This document shows positions 51,361 through 62,348 of a stretch of 64,000 bases of DNA, piece by piece; position 1 is the first letter of the stretch, and each line of letters begins with the position of its first letter. The stretch is from Gnomoniopsis sp. IMI 355080 (taxonomy: Eukaryota; Ascomycota; Sordariomycetes; Diaporthales; Gnomoniaceae). The DNA is taken from the NCBI GenBank assembly GCA_027946555.1, contig JAPEVC010000045.1, positions 118,088 to 182,087 on the forward strand, in the 5' to 3' direction. Under the pieces are notes generated by a model that saw only the letters and a list, made by a program, of their open reading frames with translations, was not told the origin of the DNA and did not search any database. The position numbers and the translations under genes are program-made.

Positions 51361-54221
51361 ATGCTCCATTCCAGAACCTCCTCGACTTTCGACGGCGACA
51401 AAGAAGACCGCGATGGACAAGATGCGTGGTCTTCTGCATTTCCGCCCAGCAATGACCAGCCCTTCGACCGTCACTCTTTCGGTCGGATGGACCGAGCCAC
51501 CACGCCACCTCTCTCGGGAGATATCCCCATCGATACGAAGACCCCCATCTCGCGCCTTCCTTTGTCTGAGCTATCCACTGTCCCATCTTTTAGCAACGAT
51601 CCCCTTGTCCTGAACCACGCAATTGCTCCTGCTCCAAGTGGTTCGTCGCGCGGAAGAGGTCATTCGACTTCTCCTGCGCGTCACGACGAGTTGTACGAAC
51701 TGGACAACTTCAACGCGCCGCCCCAGCCGCAGGATCTGTATCGAAATGTTCACCCTGGTGAAATCACACCCTACATTGGTCTGCGATCGAGGTTGACGCA
51801 GATCCCGATCAATCGGTGGACGACTCTTCTAATGTTGGTTCTCGCTCGGCTGATAATTTTGTTCGAGAGCCTCAATACGAATCTCGCAAGCGCCCAGGAT
51901 GAGGCCGCAGCTGCTTGCTTGAATGTGGAGGAAATCGGCTCAGCTATGGCCTCGATGCCGCATTATGTTTCTGTTGGTGGTAAGTAATGTATTTCAAAAA
52001 CATTGACTCGTCGAATTGATCTCTACATGCGCTGTTTCCTGCTGTGGGTTCAATTACTAAAGTTTTGGATTGGCAGTCAACAAGCTCGTAGCTATGGGCA
52101 TCACCGACACACTGCGTGGCTTGATCAAGATCCTGGTCATGATTCTCAGCGGCGTGTTAGAAATGCTTATGTTCATCATCGAGAGGACCTACGGCACAAT
52201 AGTGTGTGTCGCTGACTCGTTCATCAAGGGTCTCATAGCGCTTGCGGCAGCCGCTGTCGAGGGTCTGCTACAGGACATAGACGATGACCTACGCGTTGTT
52301 GCAGGCGGAGTATCGGACGCTTTGGATGACTTTTCAACAGCTCTTGATGGAGCTATCGATGCTGAAAATTGGCTCGGATTCAAAGTTCCGTCTTTGAGTA
52401 GCGTCGAGACTGCCATCGAGGGGGTGAAAAACGCAAATTTCATCAATGCGACTGCAACATTCAACAGTATCACTGACTTTGACGAAAAAATACCGAACTT
52501 CAATGGGATTATCGCCGATGTGCAGGCAGTTGTCGGCATTCCTTTCACCACGATCGAAAGGTTGCTGAACGAGTCGTTTGGCAACTGGAGCATGGATCCA
52601 TCCGTGTTCCCAACAGCGTCCAAAGAGCAGCTCACGTTTTGCACGGGTAACGATACTATCATGGAGTTGTTCGACGTGCTATTCATTGTTGCTAAAAGCG
52701 CTAAGACAATTGCCATCTGCGGATTCTTACTGGCCGCTCTTCTCGCCGCTGCCTTCATGGCATGGTTGGAATTTCAACGATATCGGAAGGCCGTGGTTGA
52801 ATCCAAAGTGTTGCACAATCGCGAACCTATGGACAGCATCTATATCACCGGAAGACCCTTGACTGCAGGAATGGGTTTGTGGGTTTCCCGAAAGATCTCC
52901 AACGACCCTAATTGTCAGATGCTAATTCGCTGGGTTGTGGCCTACGCGACGACTTATACGGCACTCTTTGTGTTGTCACTTGCTGTAGCCGGCGCGTTCT
53001 CGGTTCTTTGCCAGTTCTTCATTATGAGAGCTGTACAGAAAGAGGCACCTGGCCTTGCGCAACAGGTGGGCGCTTTTGTCACTAATGCCACGGATGCCCT
53101 GGACAGCAGCTCAGCCAAATGGGCAAACGAGAGTAATCAAGCTATCCTGGACCTACAAAACGATATCAACGACAAGATCTTCATCCATTTGCAGGACGCG
53201 ACTGGTGCAGTTGTCAATTTGATCAATGCGTTTGAGAATGAAACGACTACCTTGCTGCAAAACTTCTTTGGGAAGAATCCGATAGGTGTCGCGACTGATA
53301 ATTTTACAGAAGGCCTGCTGGACTGTGTTATCTTTGACTCTCTAGATAAAGTTGAATCAGGCATCACATGGCTTAACGAAGAGGCTCATGTCACGCTGCC
53401 CGAGTTCCCCGTTGACGTCTTCTCTATGGGCGCCACTGGTAGCAGCGGCACCTCGTCCTTCTCAACGTTGCTCACGAAGTCAGGGGCGCAGGCGGCCAAC
53501 GACATCACCAGCGCCTTGAACAAGGTTGTGTCCACGCTACAGAGCAGCATAGTCCAGGAGGGTCTCATCGCCCTTGCCCTTTTTCTAGTATATATCGCGT
53601 ATGTCTTGTTTGCGGTGGCACAAGCGGCACTACGACTGTGCTGCATGAAAGGATGGTACGTATCAAGTCCTTTGGGTCGTTCGGCGTTCAAAAAGCTGAC
53701 TTTGAGTTTTCTGCAGCGGACTACCTGAAGATGTTGAAAAGGGCGATTACGCCATGAAAGAGCTACAGGCAGCACAAGATACGATCCGTGACAAGGGCAA
53801 GCTGATCGGCACCACTCGCTCTCCTTCGATAGCACCGAGCTACCGGCTTTCTAACCTCGATGTTAGCCAGCTGGCCCGCGAGCTGCTAGTAATGCAGGAG
53901 GAAGGCAACTCGCTCAGACAGATGCCGGCGGAGCATGTTGAAGCTACGGATATGCGTGAAGAATATGATGATCCTTTCCGTGACGACACGTACGCGATTG
54001 GAGACGAGGAGATGGATGATCTCGTTGGGGTGCTGCACAATTCGAGGCAGAAGGCAGACCTTTCTACTTCACAGATCAGTCAGTCTGTAGACGACGATTT
54101 CTACGCGATCGGAGACGAAGAAGTGAACGATGTTGTGAGTGGCCTGCGTCAGTCGAGGCAGATTGTCGACAGCTCGGGGCCACGGAGTAGGCAAGCTTGG
54201 GCAGAGGATGCGGACGAGTAA
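51361..54221 (+). CDS. prm1: Plasma membrane fusion protein Prm1
   Basis: A 900-aa multi-pass protein that promotes plasma-membrane merger during cell fusion (mating; in some filamentous fungi also hyphal fusion). Exons are 51361-51979, 52077-53655 and 53717-54221, with two GT-AG introns. Hydrophobic segments lie at about 150-168 (TTLLMLVLARLIILFESL), 415-438, 487-520 and 700-725, with a further amphipathic/hydrophobic stretch at about 215-240. Two long extracellular loops carry many NxS/T sites (e.g. INATATFN, NESFGNWS, FENETT) and conserved cysteines, as in the family, and FNGIIADVQ is seen in loop 1. The cytosolic tail (about 733-900) is acidic with two related blocks: DDTYAIGDEEMDDLVGVL and DDDFYAIGDEEVNDVVSGL. 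Both termini are predicted cytosolic. Length and topology match fungal Prm1. Confidence 0.93.
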
Positions 54222-54467
54222 TATGTAATAATATTGGACACTTCCCGCGGTCAGGCGGTTGGCGGATGGATTACGAGGACTAACGATCCCACAATGTTTC
54301 TGTCCTCTTTTCTGTTCGACTTGGGTACTATTTCAGTCTATCCTTTTCCTGTATCTCTGAATGCTAGTTGTATTGTACAATTAGATATTCAATTGGCTAG
54401 ACCGCTCAGTATAAAATCGAGCAAACAGAATTTGCTGTTGTGTGGGCTGTCTGTATTACTACCTAAG

Positions 54468-54477
54468 TACCTAGGTA
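54468..54477. repeat. TACCTAGGTA palindrome, copy 4
   Basis: An exact 10-bp palindrome between the Prm1 and tryptophan synthase genes, directly preceded by a near copy (TACCTAAGTA at 54460-54469, overlapping). Confidence 0.8.
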
Positions 54478-54696
54478 TGTATAGAACGCCTGGAACGCCT
54501 TTATGATCGCTGTGCGGAGTGGTGTTCTGCACATCGGTCAGGAGTAGTACCAAGGTGGCAACAGAAGTGGGGCTCTGGGCACCCGCGGGGTCGGACTTCC
54601 GCAGGGGTCTGTCCGCAGTGGCAGAATGGCCTTGGTGTCATCCCAGCCGACCGTCTTGCCGCTTCGGCCAAAGGTACTTACAGAATAGAAATTTGG

Positions 54697-54703
54697 TGAC
54701 TCA
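54697..54703 (+). promoter_or_regulatory. Gcn4/CPC1 (CpcA) binding site
   Basis: TGACTCA lies 107-113 nt upstream of the tryptophan synthase ATG. It is the perfect consensus for the bZIP regulator of cross-pathway (general amino acid) control. Binding is inferred from the consensus and from the known control of fungal tryptophan genes. Confidence 0.7.
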
Positions 54704-54809
54704 AGGATAATACATAAAACCAAACTTCCTCCTACTTGTCCCCTTTACCCTTCATCCTGTCCGACACCTCTGCATCCTTTCCAGAGCCAATTGGTTCCGA
54801 CAGACCACC

Positions 54810-57220
54810 ATGGAGGCAATCAAGCAGACTTTCCAGCGATGCAAGGCTGACAAGAGGGTACGTTCAATTTATTGGCTGGCTTCCCTCGTGAGACCTGCAG
54901 CTAATTGCTTTGAACCTTCATGAAAAGGCCGCTTTGGTCACGTATGTCACCGCCGGCTATCCCAAGGCGGAGACCACACCGGAGATCATGCTTGCTATGG
55001 AGAAGGGAGGCTCTGGTGAGCTACAAATCCTGCCACCCCAACTTGTCGCTTTTGCGCCTCTTGCTGACCGCACTCATTTCCCCAGACATTATCGAGCTCG
55101 GTGTGCCCTTCACAGACCCCATAGCAGACGGACCAACGATTCAGACCTCCAACACCGTCGCACTTGAAAATGGTGTTACCTTGGCTTCTACTCTCCAAAT
55201 GGTTCGCGACGCACGGAAACAGGGGCTGAAGACGCCTGTGTTGTTGATGGGCTACTACAACCCCATGCGCGCCTACGGGGAGGAGAAACTGCTGCAGGAC
55301 TGCAAAGAGGCAGGAGTCAATGGCTTCATTCTCGTCGATCTGCCACCAGAGGAGGCCGTCTCCTTCCGGAAACTCGCTTCCAGCGCAGGGTGAGTCACCA
55401 CATCACAAGGGAAGCCACGCGCGTGGGTATCTGGACTAACAACGGTAAACAATAGCCTCTCCTATATCCCTCTGATCGCACCAGCCACTTCTGAAAACCG
55501 CATGCGCCTCCTTTGCCAGCTGGCAGACTCGTTTATCTATGTCGTCTCCCGTATGGGTGTCACCGGCGCCTCCGGCACTATGAATGCTGATTTGCCCAAC
55601 CTCCTCGAGCGCATCAAAAAATACTCGGGCAACAAGCCCGCTGCGGTCGGCTTCGGTGTCTCTACTCACGACCATTTCACCAGCGTGGGCCAGATTGCCG
55701 ATGGTGTGGTTGTGGGCAGTATGATTGTGACTACGCTTCAGAAGGCGCCTGAAGGACAAGGGCCGAAGGCGGTAGAGGAGTATTGCTCGTACTTATGTGG
55801 AAGAAAGCCCGAGGACTCATTGACGAGAGAGGTTGGCGTGCTGGAGGCTATATCCGAGGCTAAGCAGTCCGTTGGAGCACCCAGCGTCAGCGCCGTCGTC
55901 ACGAACGGCGATATCAAAGGTGACGATGCTGCACTGGTAGCCCAATTATCTGCTCTACACAGCAAGATCGCCGACAGATTCGGTGAATTTGGTGGACAGT
56001 ATGTTCCTGAGTCGCTCATGGACTGCCTCTCCCAGTTGGAGGATGGGTTCAACAAGATCAAAGACGACCCGGCGTTCTGGGAGGAGTACAGATCGTACTA
56101 TCCGTACATGGGTAGGCCCGGTCAATTACATCTGGCGGAGCGTTTGACCAAGCATGCCGGCGGTGCCAATATCTGGTTGAAGAGGGAGGATCTGAATCAC
56201 ACTGGATCACACAAGATCAACAATGCTATCGGTCAGATCCTTTTGGCGCGGAGGCTGGGCAAGACCAAGATCATTGCTGAGACTGGTGCGGGTCAGCACG
56301 GTGTGGCTACTGCTACGGTCTGCGCCAAATTTGGTATGGATTGTACGGTGTATATGGGAGCTGTAAGTCGCGCATATGATCAAACCTCTGCTGCGTCGTA
56401 CTGACGTGCATTACAGGAAGATGTGAGGCGACAAGCCCTGAACGTGTTCCGGATGAAGCTCCTCGGTGCCAAGGTCGTTGCCGTGGAGGCAGGTAGCCGG
56501 ACTCTGCGAGACGCAGTCAACGAGGCCATGCGTGCCTGGGTGGTTCGCCTCGAAGATACACACTACATCATCGGCTCTGCCATTGGACCTCACCCCTTCC
56601 CGACCATTGTGCGGACATTCCAGTCTGTCATTGGCAACGAGACTAAGCAACAGATGCAAGAGAAGCGGGGCAAGCTTCCGGACGCCGTTGTCGCGTGTGT
56701 TGGCGGTGGCAGTAATGCCGTGGGCATGTTCTACCCTTTTTCCAAGGATTTGTCTGTGAAGTTGCTAGGTGTCGAGGCTGGCGGTGACGGTGTTGATACT
56801 CCTCGCCACTCCGCGACTCTCACAGGTGGTACCAAGGGTGTTCTGCATGGTGTGAAGACTTACGTGCTCCAGAATGAGCACGGACAGATTACAGAAACCC
56901 ACTCGGTCTCCGCTGGTCTGGACTACCCTGCCGTCGGACCGGAGCTGTCGTCTTGGAAGGACAGTGGTCGGGCTACCTTCATCGCTGCGACGGATGCGGA
57001 GGCCTTCAAAGGCTTCCGTATCATCAGCGAGCTCGAGGGTATTATTCCTGCTCTGGAGTCTGCGCATGGCATCTGGGGCGCAATAGAGTTGGCGAAGACC
57101 ATGAAGCCTGACCAAGATGTTGTCATCTGCCTAAGTGGTCGTGGTGATAAGGATGTGGAAAGTGTTGCGGAACAATTGCCAAAGATAGGACCCCAGATCG
57201 GCTGGGACCTGCGATTTTAG
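54810..57220 (+). CDS. trp-3: Bifunctional tryptophan synthase (alpha-beta fusion)
   Basis: A 716-aa enzyme making tryptophan from indole-3-glycerol phosphate and serine. Exons are 54810-54857, 54928-55015, 55086-55389, 55456-56362 and 56417-57220 (four GT-AG introns). The alpha domain comes first (about 1-250): VTYVTAGYPKAE, the catalytic Glu in IIELGVPFTDPIADGPTIQ, LLMGYYNPM, and VVSRMGVTGASG. A linker of about 50 residues leads to the beta domain (from GEFGGQYVPESLM): the PLP lysine is in HTGSHKINNAIGQ, with ETGAGQHGVATATV and the phosphate loop CVGGGSNAVGMFY. The fused alpha-to-beta order is the fungal arrangement (yeast TRP5, Neurospora trp-3). A CPC1/Gcn4 site lies about 110 nt upstream. 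The stop is 186 nt from the convergent bL28m gene. Confidence 0.97.
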
Positions 57221-57406
57221 ACGTGGCATGCTATACGGTGTCCGGGTATAAAAAGTCCAATCATATTGACATTGCGATCATGTACTTATACAGGCTGGTT
57301 CGAGTCATAGATAGAAGTTCATTGACTTGGTTGTACATAGCGTCTTGAACTGGTGCGCTTGACGCTCCAGATGCTCTTTGATTACTCGTACACGCCCGTA
57401 AGAAGA

Positions 57407-58231
57407 TCACGGCTTCGACTCCTTCATGAAACCCTCATCCTGAGCAACATCAGGCCCAGTAAGAAGGTTCCCCTGTCCAAGAGGGAAGTCCTGCTCTGTC
57501 GCAATCATACGATCTGTCTCAGCCATCAGATCCTCCTTAGTGACGTTGTGCGAAACTCCAGCGGCCTCGAGCGCGTCGCCTGATTCCATCTCCCTCAGCA
57601 CCTCATCCTCGAACTCGTCCCTCGTCCTGGGCACCAATCCAAGTCTCATCCTCTCCAATTCAAACCTCTGAAACACCGTCTCACTCTGCATAATCCTCCA
57701 TCTGAGTTTCCATCCCCACGGCCCCAGTTCCTTGATCCGCATCGGCTTCTCTCCAAGCAAGTACTCGTCCAGCCCACCAACCTTGTCGATTGTCCGAAGC
57801 ACCCGCATCGTCACCCGTGTCTGCACGAAGCACTTCAACGCCTTGGACCACAGCCGTTTGCGTTGCACGTTGGGACGCCATTTCCGGGGCGTCCTGACGT
57901 TGTGCTTTTCGGAGACATTGCATCCAAAACGGATGCGTGCAGAGCCATAAAGACCTGTGTTTGACTGCTTATAAACTTGCCGCGGGCCATAGGGGTATGC
58001 GGGGATGTGGTCGGTGCGCGCGTGCGGCTTAGGGATTGGCAAGCTGTCCCCGTGGACATCGCACGGGGTGCCTTGACGTGGGTAGCCGTTGGCGAGGAGG
58101 GCTGGCGTTGAAGTGAAGGTGCGGGCTGCTATCCTCGGTATCGCGGAGGGAATGTGTTGTGATTGTTGAGGGTGTAGGAGACCTGATGCGACTGCTGGCC
58201 AAGGACGGCCGAGCCGTAGCGCGGATGTCAT
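57407..58231 (-). CDS. Mitochondrial large-subunit ribosomal protein bL28m
   Basis: A 274-aa intronless protein of the mitochondrial ribosome (MRPL24 in yeast nomenclature). The N-terminus (MTSALRLGRPWPAVASGLLH ... RIAARTFTSTPALLANGY) is a typical presequence. The bL28 core begins near residue 92: GLYGSARIRFGCNVSEKHNV, RTPRKWRPNVQRKRLWSKAL, then RVTMRVLRTIDKVGGLDEYL, which is the conserved L28 signature. The C-terminal extension (from about 160) is a fungal mitochondrial addition, partly charged and helical. It is divergent from a coiled-coil protein gene, with only 258 nt between start codons. Confidence 0.93.
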   Translation of the reverse strand: MTSALRLGRPWPAVASGLLHPQQSQHIPSAIPRIAARTFTSTPALLANGYPRQGTPCDVHGDSLPIPKPHARTDHIPAYPYGPRQVYKQSNTGLYGSARIRFGCNVSEKHNVRTPRKWRPNVQRKRLWSKALKCFVQTRVTMRVLRTIDKVGGLDEYLLGEKPMRIKELGPWGWKLRWRIMQSETVFQRFELERMRLGLVPRTRDEFEDEVLREMESGDALEAAGVSHNVTKEDLMAETDRMIATEQDFPLGQGNLLTGPDVAQDEGFMKESKP

Positions 58232-58489
58232 TACTGCGGCGAGGATGTGGTGAAGCCGTCGTATGTTAGACTATCGACTGACCATTGACGCAGGGGAAAT
58301 GTGCTGGAAGCTCGAAGGTGGAGCTCAGGCGCGCTTCGTTTTGATCATTAGTGTAGTTCCAACAAAGCTTGAAGCTTCCGAGAATTTTGGTAGTCCAGTG
58401 TTACGTAAGCAACCAACTAAAGGCATTATTGCAGACAACGAAACGCGTCTGAGAATTTTGGATACCTAGAGTCACCAGGAAAGATACTT
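58232..58489. promoter_or_regulatory. Short bidirectional promoter
   Basis: 258 nt separate the start codons of the bL28m gene (-) and the coiled-coil gene (+), so both must share this promoter space. No TATA box or known site stands out. Confidence 0.5.
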
Positions 58490-59583
58490 ATGCTCAATAT
58501 GCTTCCGCCAGTGGAAGAGACGGTACTGAAGAGCAATCCAGACTTTGCCGCTTTATACAATACTCTCACGACTGCCATCTTAAACTCGGATGGCACGACG
58601 AAGGATGACCAGAGCAGAGCCGCCAGAGAGCGAGATGCGGTTCGCAAGGCAGGTCACACCCTGCCTGACACATCTCGCCGTTTGCTATTGTTCGAATGCT
58701 GATCTTCCTTCAGGAGCTCGAAGCACATCGGTTGAAGTCTGCAAGGGAACATCTTCTCGCTCAGGCCATATCGTCAGCTGTGCCCCCTGAGCCAAAGGGT
58801 TCAACAAGTCGAAGTAAACAGGGTGCTACATCGTCAGCGCTGCCGGGGGAATTATTGGATCTCATATTACTTTTACCACCCCTTCTCACGAGTACTGAGC
58901 AATTGTCATCAGAGAGCCTCTCTCTACTGCTGTCAAGTCCACCGTTCTCGTCTCTTGATGTCCTAATGCCAGACTTGGCAAGTTTGGTCTCTTCCAACCT
59001 ACAATCTTCAGCCGTGCAACTTGCACGCGCAGCTAATCCATCCACTAACGCGTCTTTCCTTCACCGACACATCCCCTCTATCCCAGTCCACGTGAACACG
59101 CTCTCAAATGCCGCCTCACAGCAAGCCGCCTCCCTTGCCGACGCGCGTCTAGCAACAGCCAATAGCCTTATCGAACTCCTTGAAAAACACAATCAAGCTC
59201 TCTCCCAGCTCATCCGCTCCCTCGAGGCCAAGCACGGCGGCGTCGCGAGGTCTCTGGAGCTACGCGGCGCGGAAATGGCTCTTGAAGCGCAGCGCGGCGA
59301 GGTTGAGACTGAGTCCGCACTATGGGCTGTGCGCAGAGATGTCTACTCGCCAGAGGTTCGTGAGGCGCTGAGCAATTATGCAAATCATCTGAAAGATGGG
59401 CAAAGGAGGCTGAAAGAGGCGGCGAGGACGGCAAGTATGGAGTTGAGCGAGTACGGTGTCAACACGGAAGGGCAAGGTGGCGATGCGGCCAAAGAGCGCA
59501 GATTTCGAGAAGTTGCGAGGGCGCATCGGGATGTGAGGAGACAGATTGATGAGGCGAAGAGGGATTTGAGTCGTCTGCGATAA
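58490..59583 (+). CDS. Conserved fungal coiled-coil protein
   Basis: A 342-aa protein I cannot name. Exons are 58490-58648 and 58714-59583. The 65-nt intron appears to be GC-AG: the exon ends CGCAAG, the donor is GCAGGT and the acceptor is CTTCAG. Splicing joins AARERDAVRK|ELEAHRLKSAR as one continuous charged helix, while reading through the donor hits a stop 17 codons later. The middle is Leu/Ser-rich (LLDLILLLPPLLTSTEQL), followed by helices (SLADARLATANSLIELLEKH, SQLIRSLEAKHGGVARSLEL) and a C-terminal coiled coil (LKDGQRRLKEAARTASMELS, FREVARAHRDVRRQIDEAKR). No signal peptide or membrane segment is seen. A structural subunit of a spindle or cytoskeletal complex would fit, but this is speculation. 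A second in-frame ATG at residue 4 could also be the start. Confidence 0.78.
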
Positions 59584-60707
59584 AATACTGCAGTTTCGAC
59601 GATTGAGTTAATGCTCACCAAAGATATTGCAAGAAACATCACAGAAGTCACGAATTTACTGATATTATTCCCGGTACGTGGACCTGTAGCCTAATGAACG
59701 TTCATGTATTGACACTGACTACGCCAGCCAATGCAGACACAAGATCCGCCGGTCAACGTGCTTCTTCAGGCTAACTGCCTGTTGCCAATCGATGGCATTC
59801 AATTTCAGGTAACAGGGAGCAACACGCCAACTTACCCCAAGCTTAGTTGAACTGTCGTGGACAAGAAAGTGCCGGGCATCTTTGAAGGTTTCTGGCACCG
59901 CCTCAAACGTCTAAATTTCGCCAAGTCAGCGGTTGCATTTGCAGCCATGAGCATACTGTCTTTGTTCTCTATGGCTGAGACTACGCACGCTTACTCCATG
60001 GCCGTCAATGATAGTCAAGCTTACAGGTCAACCTGTGGTGGAATGCGCCCCAGCTTCATACTCTCAACTCGGTCAAAAACCAGTCCCATTGCCGGACTCT
60101 GGTTCGTCAACTGCATATACATGAATATCACTAGAGAACCAGGCGGGATGCTGCATCTCTCGCCTTTCCACTCTCACATTCTGCGTTCAGGCTCACTGGG
60201 TGTACTGGTGTGATGAGTGTCAGCTCCGCCAGTTTTTGGAGGTAGTGGTGTCAGATGTGCAGGGACTATGCGCCGCGTTGGATCATGAGATCGTCTAAAG
60301 TACGTCTTGACCGCGTAGTCCCCATTCATGGTGCAGTCTTATGGAGCGGAGGCTTACTATGCATCCAGCGCCTGAACGTCGGCATGGCCAAGCCAACTTA
60401 CTGTCCTATATCCAAGAGCATCTTGACACGAAATCGTATAGACTTGTCACCGTCTCCTGTCATTTATCAATGATGCTGTTGGATATGCATCTCGGAGCAA
60501 ATAGATCAGGCCGGGTCAACTGGCCGACGTCTTACTTTTGGGGTAACTCAAGTCGCTCAAATATTTCAAGTCTTCATGTCGTCATAGTTTTGTGACAGAC
60601 TCAGCGCATCGTCCAAGGTGATCCAAATAAGTCGTTAAGGGTATCGACTGCCAAAGTTGTCACCAAATGTCGAAAGCAATTCGTCTCCTATTCTTTAAAT
60701 AGCAAAG
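59584..60707. other. Intergenic region
   Basis: 1.1 kb between two plus-strand genes. Open frames here have no domain content. No repeat or RNA gene is recognised. Confidence 0.6.
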
Positions 60708-62348
60708 ATGACCCAACAAAACCACTTCAGCGAGCATCTCGCACGGATTCTTACACCACTTACCATTCGCGGAGCAAATAAGGACGACGGTGACCTCCAA
60801 GTGGACACGTCTGGGTGGTACAACACACCTGGTGTTGCAGTCGCTGCCGCAACCTCCTCAGCGACCAGTGGCGAGAATGTCAATCAAGCGCAGTGGGGCG
60901 CAAGAGAGCTTCCTGGAGGACCCGGCCCTGACGCAAACACGCTCTTTCAGGCCTGTTCGATCTCGAAGCCCTTTCAGAGTCTCGCAATTCTTCATTACAT
61001 CAGTGAAGGCGTCATCTCAGGCCTTGATGATCCGGTCAAGCTCTACCTTGCTGAAGAGAGCTATCGCACGCTTCTTCACAATTCTATCCAAAAGGGCATT
61101 CCAGAGGAGCTTGCCGCTCAGCTTTTGGATAAGACGACCATCCTCCAGCTTCTCTCGCACACTGCTGGTTCAACAGCTTCAGGCTTTCAAGGCTACGCGA
61201 CGTCGAGTGCTCACATCCCTTCGACGACAGAAGTTCTCAAAGGCGCTTCAGGAAACGCGAACAGTCCTTCTGTCTATGTGAATACTATTCCTGGTATACA
61301 AGTTGATTATTCTGGAGGAGGGACAACTGTTTTGCAAGCTATGTTGGAAAACGTTGGGTCTGACCGGGGAAGCTTTACCTCATTCGCAGCACTTATGAAA
61401 ACTCTCGTTCTAGAGCCCCTCGGTATGACGAGGTCATTCTACTGTAATGCCACTGCTCTCCCACAATCCGAAAGCAACTACGCGACAGGCTACCACAATG
61501 GTAGCCACGGGCTTGAGAGTGGCCAGTACCACATACATCCGGAGCAAGGAGCAGCAGGGCTGTGGACAACTCCGATGGACCTTACCAAGGGTATGGTGGG
61601 CTTTGCGCACTCCTTGCTTGGTACGTCCTCCGCTATTCGACTCAACGGAAAGCCGTGGATCAGACCCGAAGTCGCGCAGGAGCTCCTGTACAAGCGACGA
61701 GAGCTAGGCCATGGCCAGAACGCCTACTACTGTGGTTTCAGTGTCCAATTTTTCGATGGCGAAGACGATCTTTTGAGAGACCAGAATCTCGTCCAAATAT
61801 CGCACGCCGGCGCTAATTATGGCTATCGATTCTTAACAACCGCCACCTTTGTACACCCCGACAAGCTTGTAGAGAGCGTAGAGGATACGATCATCAGTGC
61901 ACAGTCCATAATGACAAACTCGAACTACGGCGGAGAGATAATTGGCCCACTGATGTTTGCCATCAGTGAGTTTCTGGATCGTCCGTCGGGGCCTGGGGCG
62001 CGTGGGACCGCATTTGAAGATTACGTACCAGCTAGCGCTCTAGATACTACAGCATCTATACCAGCAGCTGGGTGGGAGGCATACGAGGGACGATGGAATA
62101 TCGAGAATAGGAGTCAGACACTTCACATCACGACCAGCCCAGAACCGACGCTCGAGTTCAGCCATCTTGACGGCATTCGCTTGCCGCTTTTGGCCGTCGC
62201 AGAGAGGAAAGGCGAGGAGTCGATGCGACTACGCGCCGGCTCTCTCGAGGTGATGCTGGACTTTGGATGGCAGCAGAAAAAGAATGAGGCTTGTTTGACT
62301 CTCTGCACCGGGGGTTCGAGGGTCAAGTGTATCAAAAAATCTCCGTAA
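60708..62348 (+). CDS. Serine beta-lactamase-like hydrolase
   Basis: A 546-aa intronless protein of the class C beta-lactamase / penicillin-binding-protein-like superfamily, which in fungi mostly means esterases, transesterases or peptidases rather than antibiotic resistance. The catalytic SxxK is Ser84-Ile-Ser-Lys87 in QACSISKPFQ. The YxN-type motif is Tyr201-Ser-Gly in VDYSGGG, and the third (KTG-type) motif reads His366-Ala-Gly in ISHAGANYGYR. The flanking LLSHTAGSTASGF and LEPLGMTRSFY are typical of the family. A C-terminal beta-rich domain (about 440-546) follows, perhaps lipocalin-like (WEAYEGRWNIENRSQTLHIT). No signal peptide is seen, so it is probably cytosolic. The natural substrate is unknown. 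Confidence 0.9.
   Translation: MTQQNHFSEHLARILTPLTIRGANKDDGDLQVDTSGWYNTPGVAVAAATSSATSGENVNQAQWGARELPGGPGPDANTLFQACSISKPFQSLAILHYISEGVISGLDDPVKLYLAEESYRTLLHNSIQKGIPEELAAQLLDKTTILQLLSHTAGSTASGFQGYATSSAHIPSTTEVLKGASGNANSPSVYVNTIPGIQVDYSGGGTTVLQAMLENVGSDRGSFTSFAALMKTLVLEPLGMTRSFYCNATALPQSESNYATGYHNGSHGLESGQYHIHPEQGAAGLWTTPMDLTKGMVGFAHSLLGTSSAIRLNGKPWIRPEVAQELLYKRRELGHGQNAYYCGFSVQFFDGEDDLLRDQNLVQISHAGANYGYRFLTTATFVHPDKLVESVEDTIISAQSIMTNSNYGGEIIGPLMFAISEFLDRPSGPGARGTAFEDYVPASALDTTASIPAAGWEAYEGRWNIENRSQTLHITTSPEPTLEFSHLDGIRLPLLAVAERKGEESMRLRAGSLEVMLDFGWQQKKNEACLTLCTGGSRVKCIKKSP

Larger units (their letters stand above)
54222..54809. other. Intergenic, tryptophan synthase promoter
   Basis: 588 nt containing the 3' flank of the Prm1 gene, a TACCTAGGTA palindrome and a Gcn4/CPC1-type site. 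A CT-rich leader (about 54725-54780) precedes the start of the tryptophan synthase gene. Confidence 0.65.

Noticed and set aside
60708..62348. Antibiotic-resistance beta-lactamase
   Set aside because: Only the superfamily fold and SxxK/Tyr motifs are present. The third motif is HAG, and fungal members are generally esterase- or peptidase-like, so resistance is not implied.
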